Assembly (NCBI GenBank): GCA_910586355.1 | Contig: CAJUHJ010000016.1 | Location: forward strand, 36,892-67,270 | Reading direction: 5' to 3' | Length of the DNA: 30,379 nucleotides | From: an uncultured Lachnospiraceae bacterium | GTDB lineage: Bacteria; Bacillota; Clostridia; Lachnospirales; Lachnospiraceae | Shown: positions 21,091-29,448 of the stretch, one piece after another | Numbering within the stretch: position 1 is the stretch's first letter | How the letters are laid out: each line of letters opens with the position of its first letter | Made by a program: the position numbers and the translations under genes | The notes under the pieces: generated by a model | What the model saw: the letters and a program-made list of their open reading frames with translations, nothing else | Databases searched by the model: none | Told to the model about the DNA's origin: nothing

Positions 21091-21434
21091 TTTCGTTTCA
21101 TTTGTTCGTACATTTGTTGTGCGAGTCCTAGATTTTGCTTTTCACAAATTTCCCCCGCAAACGTTTGAATCATCTCTTCTTTATAAAAATCCCGAAGCTG
21201 CGACATGGAAGCGTCTTCATCTTCTTCGTTTTTAGGAATTGTCTTTTCTACTTCTTTCATTACCTGTTCTACAAAATATGCTTCAAAATCTTTGCAGACT
21301 TCCATAAGCTCTTCATCGGAAGATTTGGAAAGATCGCCGCTGACTTTATTTTGCAGTGCGCTGCTTCTATTATCAGCCGCTGATTTGCCTGTTTGATTAA
21401 TCATTGCTGAAATTCCGTCTATTCCCATACTCAT
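21078..21434 (-). CDS. flgJ: Rod-binding protein, FlgJ N-terminal type
   Basis: This is a 118-aa protein with only the rod-binding half of FlgJ, without the muramidase domain, as usual in Clostridia. The key block is LMEVCKDFEAYFVEQVMKEVEKT at about 44-65, followed by SQLRDFYKEEMIQTFAGEI and GLAQQMYEQMKRN, the hallmark of the rod-binding domain that caps rod assembly. The ATG at 21434 is eight bases after GGAGG; an ATG six bases upstream is too close to it. It is the last gene after flhO-flhP in the flagellar basal-body cluster. Confidence 0.9.
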   Translation of the reverse strand: MSMGIDGISAMINQTGKSAADNRSSALQNKVSGDLSKSSDEELMEVCKDFEAYFVEQVMKEVEKTIPKNEEDEDASMSQLRDFYKEEMIQTFAGEICEKQNLGLAQQMYEQMKRNITM

Positions 21435-21461
21435 CTGCATATCCTCCTATCTGCTGAAATA

Positions 21462-22277
21462 CTAGCGTTTCAGATTGTTTGCCTGCTGAAGCATATCGTC
21501 TGAAGCCTGGATTGCCTTGGAATTTAATTCGTATGCTCTTTGTGCAATAATTAAGTTTACCATTTCATCCGCTACCTGTACGTTTGAACCTTCTAAATAA
21601 TTCTGACGCACATTGCTCCTTTTCAAACCATTCGTCGTTAATTCATTCATGGCTGCGCCGGATGCTGCCGTCTCGGACAATAGACTTCTGGACAGTTTCT
21701 GCAAACCTGCCGGATTTGTAAACTGATATAAACCAACCGTCTGGTTCATTGCTGTATATGTACCCTCCGCTGTCACATAACCGACTACGCCGTCACTGGT
21801 AATCCGCATATTAGAACTCATAACTCCATCCGGTACTACGATAGGATTGCCGTTGGAATCCAATACCGGATAACCGTCTGTATTACATAACGTCGTACCC
21901 GTCGGGCCAATTGCCCAAAAGAAAGAGCCGTTTCTTGTATAATATACATTTCCGTCATCTCCGCGGACAGAAAAGAAACCCTCGCCCTCAATTGCAAAAT
22001 CAGTATCATTCTCACTTGCCTGCATTGCACCCTGCGTATAAAAAGTACTGGTTGACGCAACTCTGGTTCCTAACCCGACTTGTGCCGGTATTGGTTTGTT
22101 CTCTCCATTTGCCGTAGTCGTCCTGGTCTGAAGATTTTGATACAGCAGAGATTTGAATTCTGTACGCTGTGATTTGTAACCTGTCGTATTTACATTTGCC
22201 AGATTGTGAGAAATTGTATCTACATTTGTCTGCTGTGCAATCATGCCTGAAGCCGCAGACCAAAGTGATCTCATCAT
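21462..22277 (-). CDS. flhP: Flagellar basal-body rod protein FlhP / FlgG family
   Basis: This is a structural protein of the flagellar rod, 271 aa. The N-terminal rod motif SLWSAASGMIAQQTNVDTIS then HNLANVNTTGYK, the central DTDFAIEGEGFFSV block and the C-terminal LEGSNVQVADEMVNLIIAQRAYELNSKAIQ define the FlgE/F/G family. FlgG-like length and the LEGSNV motif favour a distal-rod role. Gene order mbl-flhO-flhP, as in Bacillus, supports the FlhP name. It is exported by the flagellar type III system, with no cleaved signal. The start follows TAGGAGG; the first of two ATGs is given. It lies 13 bases after flhO. Confidence 0.93.
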   Translation of the reverse strand: MMRSLWSAASGMIAQQTNVDTISHNLANVNTTGYKSQRTEFKSLLYQNLQTRTTTANGENKPIPAQVGLGTRVASTSTFYTQGAMQASENDTDFAIEGEGFFSVRGDDGNVYYTRNGSFFWAIGPTGTTLCNTDGYPVLDSNGNPIVVPDGVMSSNMRITSDGVVGYVTAEGTYTAMNQTVGLYQFTNPAGLQKLSRSLLSETAASGAAMNELTTNGLKRSNVRQNYLEGSNVQVADEMVNLIIAQRAYELNSKAIQASDDMLQQANNLKR

Positions 22278-22290
22278 ATTTGATTACCTC

Positions 22291-23091
22291 CTATACCTGT
22301 CCTACTGTATTTACAGCTTTGTCTAACGTATCGTCAATTGTAGTAATAATTTTTTGATTTGCTTCGTATGCTCTGGTAATCGTAATCATACTGACCATTT
22401 CAGAAACAATATTGACATTTGACATTTCAAGACAGCCCTGCTCAACTCTCGCATTTGAAGCGATAAGCTGTCCGCCGGCCGCTACGTCATAAAGATTTTC
22501 ACCATATTTTTCCAAATAATTATAATCGGCAAAATCGACGACGCCGATTCGCCCAACCTGAACGTCATCCTGAAAAACGCTTCCGTCTGCCTCAATCCTG
22601 ACTTCCTGATTGGGATCCACCCTTACATAATTCGCCTGTCCGCCGGCCGAATTTGCAGCTCCGTTTGCATTTAGGACGTAATCTCCATCTTTTGTCATCA
22701 AATAACCGTTCCTGTCAACTGTAAAGTTGCCGTCCCTGGTATACTTAATCGAAGTCTGTCCATTCTTGCTGCGGAATTCAACTGCAAAAAAACCATTTCC
22801 ATCTAATGCAACGTCATACGTATTATCCGTTACATAAAAAGAACCCTGCGTATAATCCCGGTAGGTCTCTCCAACTTTTACACCTAAATTCACATCGCCC
22901 AAACGTTTGGCAGGCATAATTTCCGAAGTGTCTTTAATCTTAATCGCCAGCTGATCGTCAAACGACTGATTCACCGTGCCTTCTTTCTTATATCCGGTTG
23001 TATTGGAATTCGCAAGATTGTTTGTCATTACATCCATCCGCCGCTGCTCCTCTATCATCCCGGTATAAGCGGTATATAACCCTTTAACCAT
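22291..23091 (-). CDS. flhO: Flagellar basal-body rod protein FlhO / FlgF-FlgG family
   Basis: This is a rod or hook-basal body protein, 266 aa, paralogous to the next gene. N-terminal GLYTAYTGMIEEQRRMDVMT with NNLANSNTTGYKKEG, central YDVALDGNGFFAV and C-terminal EQGCLEMSNVNIVSEMVSMITITRAYEANQKII are the family blocks. It differs from FlhP in the C-terminal motif (EMSNVN rather than LEGSNV). The AAAGGAG site before ATG is strong. It lies about 120 bases after mbl, mirroring the Bacillus mbl-flhO-flhP cluster. Confidence 0.92.
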   Translation of the reverse strand: MVKGLYTAYTGMIEEQRRMDVMTNNLANSNTTGYKKEGTVNQSFDDQLAIKIKDTSEIMPAKRLGDVNLGVKVGETYRDYTQGSFYVTDNTYDVALDGNGFFAVEFRSKNGQTSIKYTRDGNFTVDRNGYLMTKDGDYVLNANGAANSAGGQANYVRVDPNQEVRIEADGSVFQDDVQVGRIGVVDFADYNYLEKYGENLYDVAAGGQLIASNARVEQGCLEMSNVNIVSEMVSMITITRAYEANQKIITTIDDTLDKAVNTVGQV

Positions 23092-23210
23092 TTACAGTTC
23101 TCCTTTCTAAGGTTCCTTCCTTGTAGTGCCTTTTCATCCCTGAACTGTTTTTCATCCTTGAATTCAATTTTTGCTTTATAGTATATTATCGGCATAACCA
23201 TATCTATACT

Positions 23211-24206
23211 TTAGTCATCATCTCGTTTTCCAGCTAAAAATTCTACAAATTTTCCCGTTCCAATTGCAACACAAGTCATAGGCTGTTCCGCAGTCATCGT
23301 ATTGATACCCGTCCTGTCTTCCAGCAATTCTTCTAATCCCCGCAAAAGCGAACCGCCGCCAGTCAGCACAATACCCCTGTCCGCCACATCAGCCGCCAGC
23401 TCCGGCGGCGTCTTTTCCAATACGCTGTGTACTGCTTCTACAATCTGTAGTGTAGGCTCACGAAGCGCATCTTCTGTCTCTTCTGACGATACTGTAACCG
23501 TCTTTGGAAGACCTGTGACAAGATTACGTCCACGGACGTCCATCGTCTCATTGTGTCCGTTTGGAAAACAGGAACCGATTTTTATCTTAATATCTTCCGC
23601 TGTTCTTTCCCCAATCAGAAGGTTATGTTTTTTCCGCATATAACGTACGATTGCTTCATCAAAATCATCTCCGGCAATTTTAATCGAAGTGCTTACCACA
23701 GAACCTCCAAGTGAAATCACAGCAATATCCGCTGTACCGCCGCCAATATCTACAATCATATTTCCACAGGGACGCGCAATATCAATTCCAGCGCCAATTG
23801 CAGCCGCAATCGGCTCTTCAATAATCATTACTTCTCTTGCCCCTGCATTATATGTCGCATCTTCAACCGCCTTTTTTTCTACCTCTGTAACGCCGCTCGG
23901 AACACATACGCTGATACGCGGTTTACGGAAATTTTTCTTGCCAATCGCTTTTTGTATGAAATATTTAATCATTTTTTCGGTAACAGTATAATCCGAAATA
24001 ACGCCCTGGCGCAGAGGGCGGACTGCTACAATATTCCCCGGCGTCCTCCCTAACATTAAACGTGCTTCTTCTCCAATTGCCTTTATTTTATTTGTATCTC
24101 TGTCAAACGCCACTACTGACGGTTCTTTTAAAACAACTCCCTTACCTTTTATATATACTAATATACTTGCCGTACCTAAATCAATCCCTATATCTGTTGA
24201 AACCAT
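23211..24206 (-). CDS. mbl: Rod-shape protein Mbl (MreB family bacterial actin)
   Basis: This membrane-associated actin homologue guides cell-wall synthesis along the rod, 331 aa. Nucleotide-binding motifs are phosphate 1 DIGIDLGTASILVY (5-18), phosphate 2 MIVDIGGGTADIAVIS near 158, and adenosine GIVLTGGGSLLRGL near 285. Linkage to flhO-flhP favours Mbl over MreB, which normally sits with mreC and mreD. Ending in GKRDDD, it has no extra domain. The start codon is ATG with a GGGGAAA stretch upstream. A promoter at 24289-24316 precedes it. Confidence 0.92.
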   Translation of the reverse strand: MVSTDIGIDLGTASILVYIKGKGVVLKEPSVVAFDRDTNKIKAIGEEARLMLGRTPGNIVAVRPLRQGVISDYTVTEKMIKYFIQKAIGKKNFRKPRISVCVPSGVTEVEKKAVEDATYNAGAREVMIIEEPIAAAIGAGIDIARPCGNMIVDIGGGTADIAVISLGGSVVSTSIKIAGDDFDEAIVRYMRKKHNLLIGERTAEDIKIKIGSCFPNGHNETMDVRGRNLVTGLPKTVTVSSEETEDALREPTLQIVEAVHSVLEKTPPELAADVADRGIVLTGGGSLLRGLEELLEDRTGINTMTAEQPMTCVAIGTGKFVEFLAGKRDDD

Positions 24207-24288
24207 TCTATGTTTCCCCTTTCATCCTTCTGCAATTTATTGTGAACACAAACCGTGAATTTAAACATATTTTTACATATATATCCTT

Positions 24289-24316
24289 ATTATATACAAA
24301 TGCTACCATTTTTCAA
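24289..24316 (-). promoter_or_regulatory. Sigma-A promoter of mbl
   Basis: Minus-strand TTGAAA (24311-24316) is 16 bp from a perfect TATAAT (24289-24294), about 80 bases before the mbl start. The remaining gap to uvrA (24317-24404) shows no strong terminator stem. Confidence 0.65.
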
Positions 24317-24404
24317 ATAATTTTTTTGTAAAAACGGTAAAAACTTGCTGAAATTAAGATTTTCTAAAGAAGTCACAATAATTGCTTAAAAATTTAATCA
24401 GATT

Positions 24405-27230
24405 TTAGAGATATTTTTTTACGTACTGTCCTGTATAAGATTCTTTTACTTTTACAATCTCCTCCGGCGTGCCGTATGCAACAACAGTACCTCCGCCTTC
24501 ACCGCCTTCCGGCCCCATATCAATAATATAATCCGCTGTTTTTATGACGTCTAAATTGTGCTCAATCACAACAACCGTATTCCCTCCTTCGGAAAGTTTA
24601 TGAAGAATCTCTATTAATTTATGCACATCTGCAAAATGAAGCCCGGTCGTCGGTTCATCTAAAATATATATCGTTTTTCCAGTGCTTCTTTTGCTTAATT
24701 CTGTCGCAAGTTTAATCCTCTGCGCCTCGCCTCCGGAAAGCTCGGTAGAAGGCTGACCCAGACGGATATAAGAAAGCCCTACGTCATAAAGCGTTTGTAT
24801 TTTCCTTGCTACGGACGGCACATTTTTGAAAAATGTAACCGCTTCTTCTACGGTCATATTCAATACATCATAAATACTTTTATCTTTATATTTTACTTCC
24901 AGTGTCTCTCTGTTATACCGTCTGCCCTGACAAACTTCACACGGCACATAGACATCCGGAAGGAAGTGCATTTCTATTTTTAAAATACCGTCGCCGGAAC
25001 ACGCTTCGCACCGTCCCCCTTTGACATTAAAGCTAAAACGTCCCTTTTTATATCCTTTTGCTTTTGCATCCGGCGTGGCTGCAAATAGATCGCGAATCAA
25101 ATCAAACACGCCGGTATAAGTCGCCGGATTGGAACGCGGCGTTCTTCCGATTGGGGACTGGTCAATATCAATGACTTTATCCAGTTGTTCTATCCCTTGG
25201 ATTTCTTTGTATTTTCCAGGAATTGTCCTGGCACGGTTCAATTTTTTCTGTAATGCTTTATAAAGCACCTCATTTGTCAATGAACTTTTTCCGGAACCGG
25301 ATACCCCCGTTACGCACGTCATCACTCCCAACGGAATATCAACGCTGACTTTTTTCAAATTATTTTCTTCCGCCCCAATAATTTTTAAAAATCCAGTTGG
25401 TTTCTTTCTCTCTTTGGGAACTGGAATTTGTATACGGCCGCTGAGATAAGCCCCTGTCACAGAATCCGGATTCTGCATAATTTCTTCTGCCGTCCCGGCC
25501 GCCACGACTTTTCCACCATGTTCTCCGGCCTTCGGCCCAATGTCCACAATATAATCCGCTTCCCGCATTGTATCTTCATCATGTTCTACTACAACAAGCG
25601 TATTTCCCAAATCCCTCAGATTTTTTAAAGTTGCAAGCAGCTTGTTATTATCCCTCTGGTGAAGCCCTATACTGGGCTCGTCCAAAATATAAGCAACGCC
25701 GACTAAACCGGAGCCAATCTGGGTAGCCAAGCGGATACGCTGCGCTTCTCCGCCGGAAAGCGTGCCCGTCGCCCTGGAAAGACTCAGATAATCCAACCCA
25801 ACATCAACTAAAAATCCGACTCTGGAAGCAATTTCTTTTAAAACCTGCCTTCCAATTAGTTTTTGCTGTTCACTCAATTCCATCTGAGTCAGAAATTTTT
25901 GAAGATTTTGAATAGATAAATTCGTGATTTCAAAAATATTTTTATCGCTGACGGTAACAGCAAGAGAGCTTTTTTTCAAACGCTGTCCTTTACATTCCTT
26001 ACACGGCGTAATCCGCATAAATTGTTCATACTCCTGCTTCATCACATCGGAACCCGTCTCACGGTATCTGCGCTGCACGTTGCGGATTAAACCTTCAAAT
26101 TCGACGTCATAAACCCCTTCGCCCCTCTGCCCCTTATAATATACTTTGACCTGTCTGCCGTCTGTTCCATGCAGCAGCATGTTTTGTATCTCTTCACTCA
26201 AATCCTGATACGGCGTATTTAAGTCAAATCCATATTCTAGTGACAATGCTTTTAGCGTTGCGTACGTATAACTGGAAGGGTCTGTACAGGACTGCCAACC
26301 CATAACCTGAATGGCGCCCTCTGCAATACTTAAACTTTTATCCGGTATCATCAAATCTTCATCAAATTCCATCTTATATCCAAGCCCAAAACAAACTGGA
26401 CACGCCCCAAACGGATTATTAAAAGAAAAACTTCTCGGCTCAATCTCGTCTACGCTGATTTCACAATCCGGACAGGAAAAACTTTGAGAAAAGTTAAGCG
26501 TTTCCCCGCCAATGACCTCCACCATCAACAACCCTTCTGCCAGATCCAAAACATTTTCAATTGAATCGGCCAGACGTTTTTCAATTCCTTCTTTGATGGC
26601 AAGACGGTCTACCACAATTTCAATATTATGCTTTTTATTTTTTTCCAGTTTAATTTCTTCTGTCAGTTCATAAATATTTCCATCCACACGCACACGGACA
26701 TACCCGCTTTTTTTTGCTCTTTCAAACAGCTTTTGATGTTCTCCTTTACGACCTCTGACAACAGGCGCCAACAGCTGTATTTTTGTCTTTTCCGGAAGGC
26801 TTAAAATCTGATCTGTCATCTGGTCGACTGTCTGCTTTTTGATTTCTTTGCCGCATTTTGGACAATGCGGAATCCCGATTCTGGCATATAGGAGACGAAA
26901 ATAATCATAAATCTCTGTTACTGTTCCAACGGTAGACCTGGGATTTCGGTTCGTCGATTTCTGGTCAATCGAAATTGCCGGAGGAAGCCCTTCTATTTTT
27001 TCCACATCCGGTTTTTCCATCTGCCCTAAAAACTGTCTCGCATAGGATGATAAAGATTCCATATATCTGCGCTGTCCCTCTGCATAAATCGTGTCAAATG
27101 CAAGCGACGATTTTCCCGAACCGCTAAGCCCGGTTAAGACAATTAATTCATTTCTTGGAAGATCAATATCAATCCCTTTTAAATTGTGTTCTCTCGCACC
27201 CCTGATTTTAATGTATTTTCTTTCTTTCAT
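24405..27230 (-). CDS. uvrA: Excinuclease ABC subunit A
   Basis: This damage-sensing ATPase of nucleotide-excision repair loads UvrB at lesions. The full length of 941 aa is usual. Two ABC ATPase modules are seen: Walker A GLSGSGKS (34-41) and GVSGSGKS in the second half, each with a LSGGEAQRI signature. Zinc modules include CPKCGKE, CPDC...CPVC and CEACSGDG...CEVCQGRR. The insertion domain and the SIDQKSTNRNPRSTVGT block are typical. The ATG follows TAGGAG, 20 bases after the uvrB stop, so uvrB-uvrA form one transcript. Confidence 0.98.
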   Translation of the reverse strand: MKERKYIKIRGAREHNLKGIDIDLPRNELIVLTGLSGSGKSSLAFDTIYAEGQRRYMESLSSYARQFLGQMEKPDVEKIEGLPPAISIDQKSTNRNPRSTVGTVTEIYDYFRLLYARIGIPHCPKCGKEIKKQTVDQMTDQILSLPEKTKIQLLAPVVRGRKGEHQKLFERAKKSGYVRVRVDGNIYELTEEIKLEKNKKHNIEIVVDRLAIKEGIEKRLADSIENVLDLAEGLLMVEVIGGETLNFSQSFSCPDCEISVDEIEPRSFSFNNPFGACPVCFGLGYKMEFDEDLMIPDKSLSIAEGAIQVMGWQSCTDPSSYTYATLKALSLEYGFDLNTPYQDLSEEIQNMLLHGTDGRQVKVYYKGQRGEGVYDVEFEGLIRNVQRRYRETGSDVMKQEYEQFMRITPCKECKGQRLKKSSLAVTVSDKNIFEITNLSIQNLQKFLTQMELSEQQKLIGRQVLKEIASRVGFLVDVGLDYLSLSRATGTLSGGEAQRIRLATQIGSGLVGVAYILDEPSIGLHQRDNNKLLATLKNLRDLGNTLVVVEHDEDTMREADYIVDIGPKAGEHGGKVVAAGTAEEIMQNPDSVTGAYLSGRIQIPVPKERKKPTGFLKIIGAEENNLKKVSVDIPLGVMTCVTGVSGSGKSSLTNEVLYKALQKKLNRARTIPGKYKEIQGIEQLDKVIDIDQSPIGRTPRSNPATYTGVFDLIRDLFAATPDAKAKGYKKGRFSFNVKGGRCEACSGDGILKIEMHFLPDVYVPCEVCQGRRYNRETLEVKYKDKSIYDVLNMTVEEAVTFFKNVPSVARKIQTLYDVGLSYIRLGQPSTELSGGEAQRIKLATELSKRSTGKTIYILDEPTTGLHFADVHKLIEILHKLSEGGNTVVVIEHNLDVIKTADYIIDMGPEGGEGGGTVVAYGTPEEIVKVKESYTGQYVKKYL

Positions 27231-27250
27231 CGGAATCTCCTATTCTTTTC

Positions 27251-29236
27251 TCATTTCCTGTCTCGCTTTAATTCTTTCAATTCTATCATTTTATCACGCA
27301 GCCCGGCTGCTGCTTCGAAATTTAGTTCTGCCGCTGCATGTTCCATTTTTTTCTTAACTTCAGCAATCAGTTTATCCAGCTCTTTTTCACTCATAGATTC
27401 CGGATCTTTCTCAAACTGCTGCTCTTTTTTTGCAACTTTTTTGGAAATACTGATTAACTCGCGTACTGATTTTTGAATTGTCTGCGGAGTAATGCCATGC
27501 TCTTCATTATATTTCTGCTGAATTCCCCTCCTGCGCTCTGTCTCCTTGATTGCAATCTGCATGGAATCTGTTATCTTATCCGCATACATAATCACATGCC
27601 CCTCGGAATTACGCGCAGCTCGTCCAATCGTCTGTATTAAAGACGTCTCCGAACGGAGAAATCCTTCTTTATCTGCATCTAAAATAGCGACAAGCGTAAT
27701 TTCTGGTATATCAAGGCCTTCGCGCAAAAGATTGATGCCGACAAGGACGTCAAAAATATCCAGTCGTAAATCCCGGATAATTTCGGAACGCTCCAGCGTA
27801 TCAATATCAGAATGAAGATATTTGACGCGGATGCCAACTTCATTCATATAATCAGTGAGGTCTTCTGCCATTCGTTTTGTCAATGTCGTAATCAATATTT
27901 TATGATGCTCGTTTGTTTCTTTTTTTACTTCCGCAATTAAATCGTCAATCTGGCCTTCCACAGGACGCACTTCAACACATGGGTCTAATAATCCGGTTGG
28001 ACGGATAATCTGCTCCACACGCATTAATTCATGCTCTGTTTCATACACATTTGGCGTTGCAGATACAAACATCATCTGATTTATCTTACTTTCAAATTCA
28101 TCAAAATTTAAAGGTCTGTTATCTTTGGCTGACGGAAGCCGAAATCCAAAATCCACAAGCGTAGATTTCCTGGACTGGTCGCCCGCATACATTCCGCGCA
28201 CCTGCGGAATTGTAATATGGGACTCATCCACAATAATCAAAAAATCATCTGGAAAATAGTCGATTAAAGTATGCGGCGTAGCACCTTCCGGCATTCCGGC
28301 AAGATGCCTGGAATAGTTTTCAATTCCACTGCAAAAACCCGTTTCCCGCATCATTTCAACATCAAAATTCGTACGTTCCGCAATCCGCTGCGCTTCAATC
28401 AATTTGTCCCGACTCTTAAACCATTTTACACGTTCTTCCATTTCCTGCTCAATTACGATACAGGCTTCATTGATTTTCTGCTGCGGCACAACGTAATGCG
28501 ACGCCGGAAAAACTGCAATATGCTCCAATTGATTTTTGATTTCTCCCGTCAGTACATCTATTTCCGTAATCCTGTCAACTTCATCTCCAAAAAATTCAAC
28601 GCGATATGCGGTATCTCCAAAATTAGCCGGAAAAATCTCCAGAACATCCCCACGCACCCGAAACGTACCGCGTTGGAAATCCATATCGTTTCTTGTGTAC
28701 TGTATACTGATTAATTTCCGAATGACCTCATCCCTGTCCTTTTCCTGCCCCGGACGCAGAGAAACCATCATATTTTTGTAATCATAAGGACTTCCCAAGC
28801 CATAAATACAAGAAACACTGGCTATTATTATTACATCTTTACGCTCCACTAATGCAGCCGTAGCGGATAAACGAAGCTTATCAATCTCCTCATTGATAGC
28901 GGAATCCTTTGCGATATAAGTATCGCTGGAGGGGATGTATGCTTCGGGCTGATAGTAATCGTAGTAGGACACAAAATACTCCACTGCGTTCTCAGGGAAC
29001 ATCTCCTTGAATTCTCCGTACAACTGAGCAGCAAGCGTTTTATTATGTGCTATAACGAGAGTGGGCTTCTGCAATTCCTGAATGACATTCGCCATCGTAA
29101 ATGTCTTGCCGGAACCCGTAACCCCTAGTAAAGTCTGGAATTGATTGCCCTCCTTGAAGCCTTTGACCAGCTCTGCAATGGCCTGCGGCTGGTCGCCTGT
29201 GGGCTTGTAGGGGGCTTGTAATTTGAACTCTGGCAT
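27251..29236 (-). CDS. uvrB: Excinuclease ABC subunit B
   Basis: This DNA helicase-like subunit verifies damage and recruits UvrC. The 661-aa length is normal. Walker A is GVTGSGKT (38-45), the beta-hairpin block is YYDYYQPEAYIPSSDTYI, VDESHITIPQVRGMY follows, then TLTKRMAEDLTDYM, LLREGLDIPE and QTIGRAARN. The C-terminal UVR coiled coil is at about 620-655 (KKKMEHAAAELNFEAAAGLRDKM). The ATG follows AAAGGA by seven bases. The upstream region has no clear LexA box, so SOS control is not evident here. The downstream partner is uvrA. Confidence 0.98.
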   Translation of the reverse strand: MPEFKLQAPYKPTGDQPQAIAELVKGFKEGNQFQTLLGVTGSGKTFTMANVIQELQKPTLVIAHNKTLAAQLYGEFKEMFPENAVEYFVSYYDYYQPEAYIPSSDTYIAKDSAINEEIDKLRLSATAALVERKDVIIIASVSCIYGLGSPYDYKNMMVSLRPGQEKDRDEVIRKLISIQYTRNDMDFQRGTFRVRGDVLEIFPANFGDTAYRVEFFGDEVDRITEIDVLTGEIKNQLEHIAVFPASHYVVPQQKINEACIVIEQEMEERVKWFKSRDKLIEAQRIAERTNFDVEMMRETGFCSGIENYSRHLAGMPEGATPHTLIDYFPDDFLIIVDESHITIPQVRGMYAGDQSRKSTLVDFGFRLPSAKDNRPLNFDEFESKINQMMFVSATPNVYETEHELMRVEQIIRPTGLLDPCVEVRPVEGQIDDLIAEVKKETNEHHKILITTLTKRMAEDLTDYMNEVGIRVKYLHSDIDTLERSEIIRDLRLDIFDVLVGINLLREGLDIPEITLVAILDADKEGFLRSETSLIQTIGRAARNSEGHVIMYADKITDSMQIAIKETERRRGIQQKYNEEHGITPQTIQKSVRELISISKKVAKKEQQFEKDPESMSEKELDKLIAEVKKKMEHAAAELNFEAAAGLRDKMIELKELKRDRK

Positions 29237-29448
29237 ATGAAAATCCTTTCTTTCTCAAAATTGTTATGACTACTATAAGCCACGTCATTCGTACAAGTTC
29301 AATAAAAATACGTGTAACTTTCCATATTTAGGGTTGGTCCATAGGCGAACTTTTTCGATTACACAAACGAAAGTCACAAATTTATATTCATAGCTGTTTA
29401 CAAAGTAGTCTGTTACATATTCTGTATCATGCGATTTAATAGTATCTT
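29237..29448. other. Intergenic region upstream of uvrB
   Basis: The 212 bases are AT-rich. On the minus strand TTGAAC and TATAGT could form a uvrB promoter, but the 19-bp spacing is poor. A frame of about 50 codons lies open on the minus strand from about 29446 to 29290 without a start codon at its head and without a ribosome-binding site; I do not call it a gene. Confidence 0.4.

Noticed and set aside
24385..24400. AATTTAATCAG near uvrA as another copy of the repeat beside int
   Set aside because: It is a short AT-rich match far from the element; chance is sufficient.
29330..29380. CGAA-AAAG-TTCG inverted repeat upstream of uvrB as an SOS (LexA) box
   Set aside because: The half-sites are two bases too close for the GAAC-N4-GTTC form and the invariant C and G are missing.
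29290..29446. Open minus-strand frame of about 50 codons between uvrB and the nuclease gene
   Set aside because: It has no start codon near its head, no ribosome-binding site and no recognisable motif.
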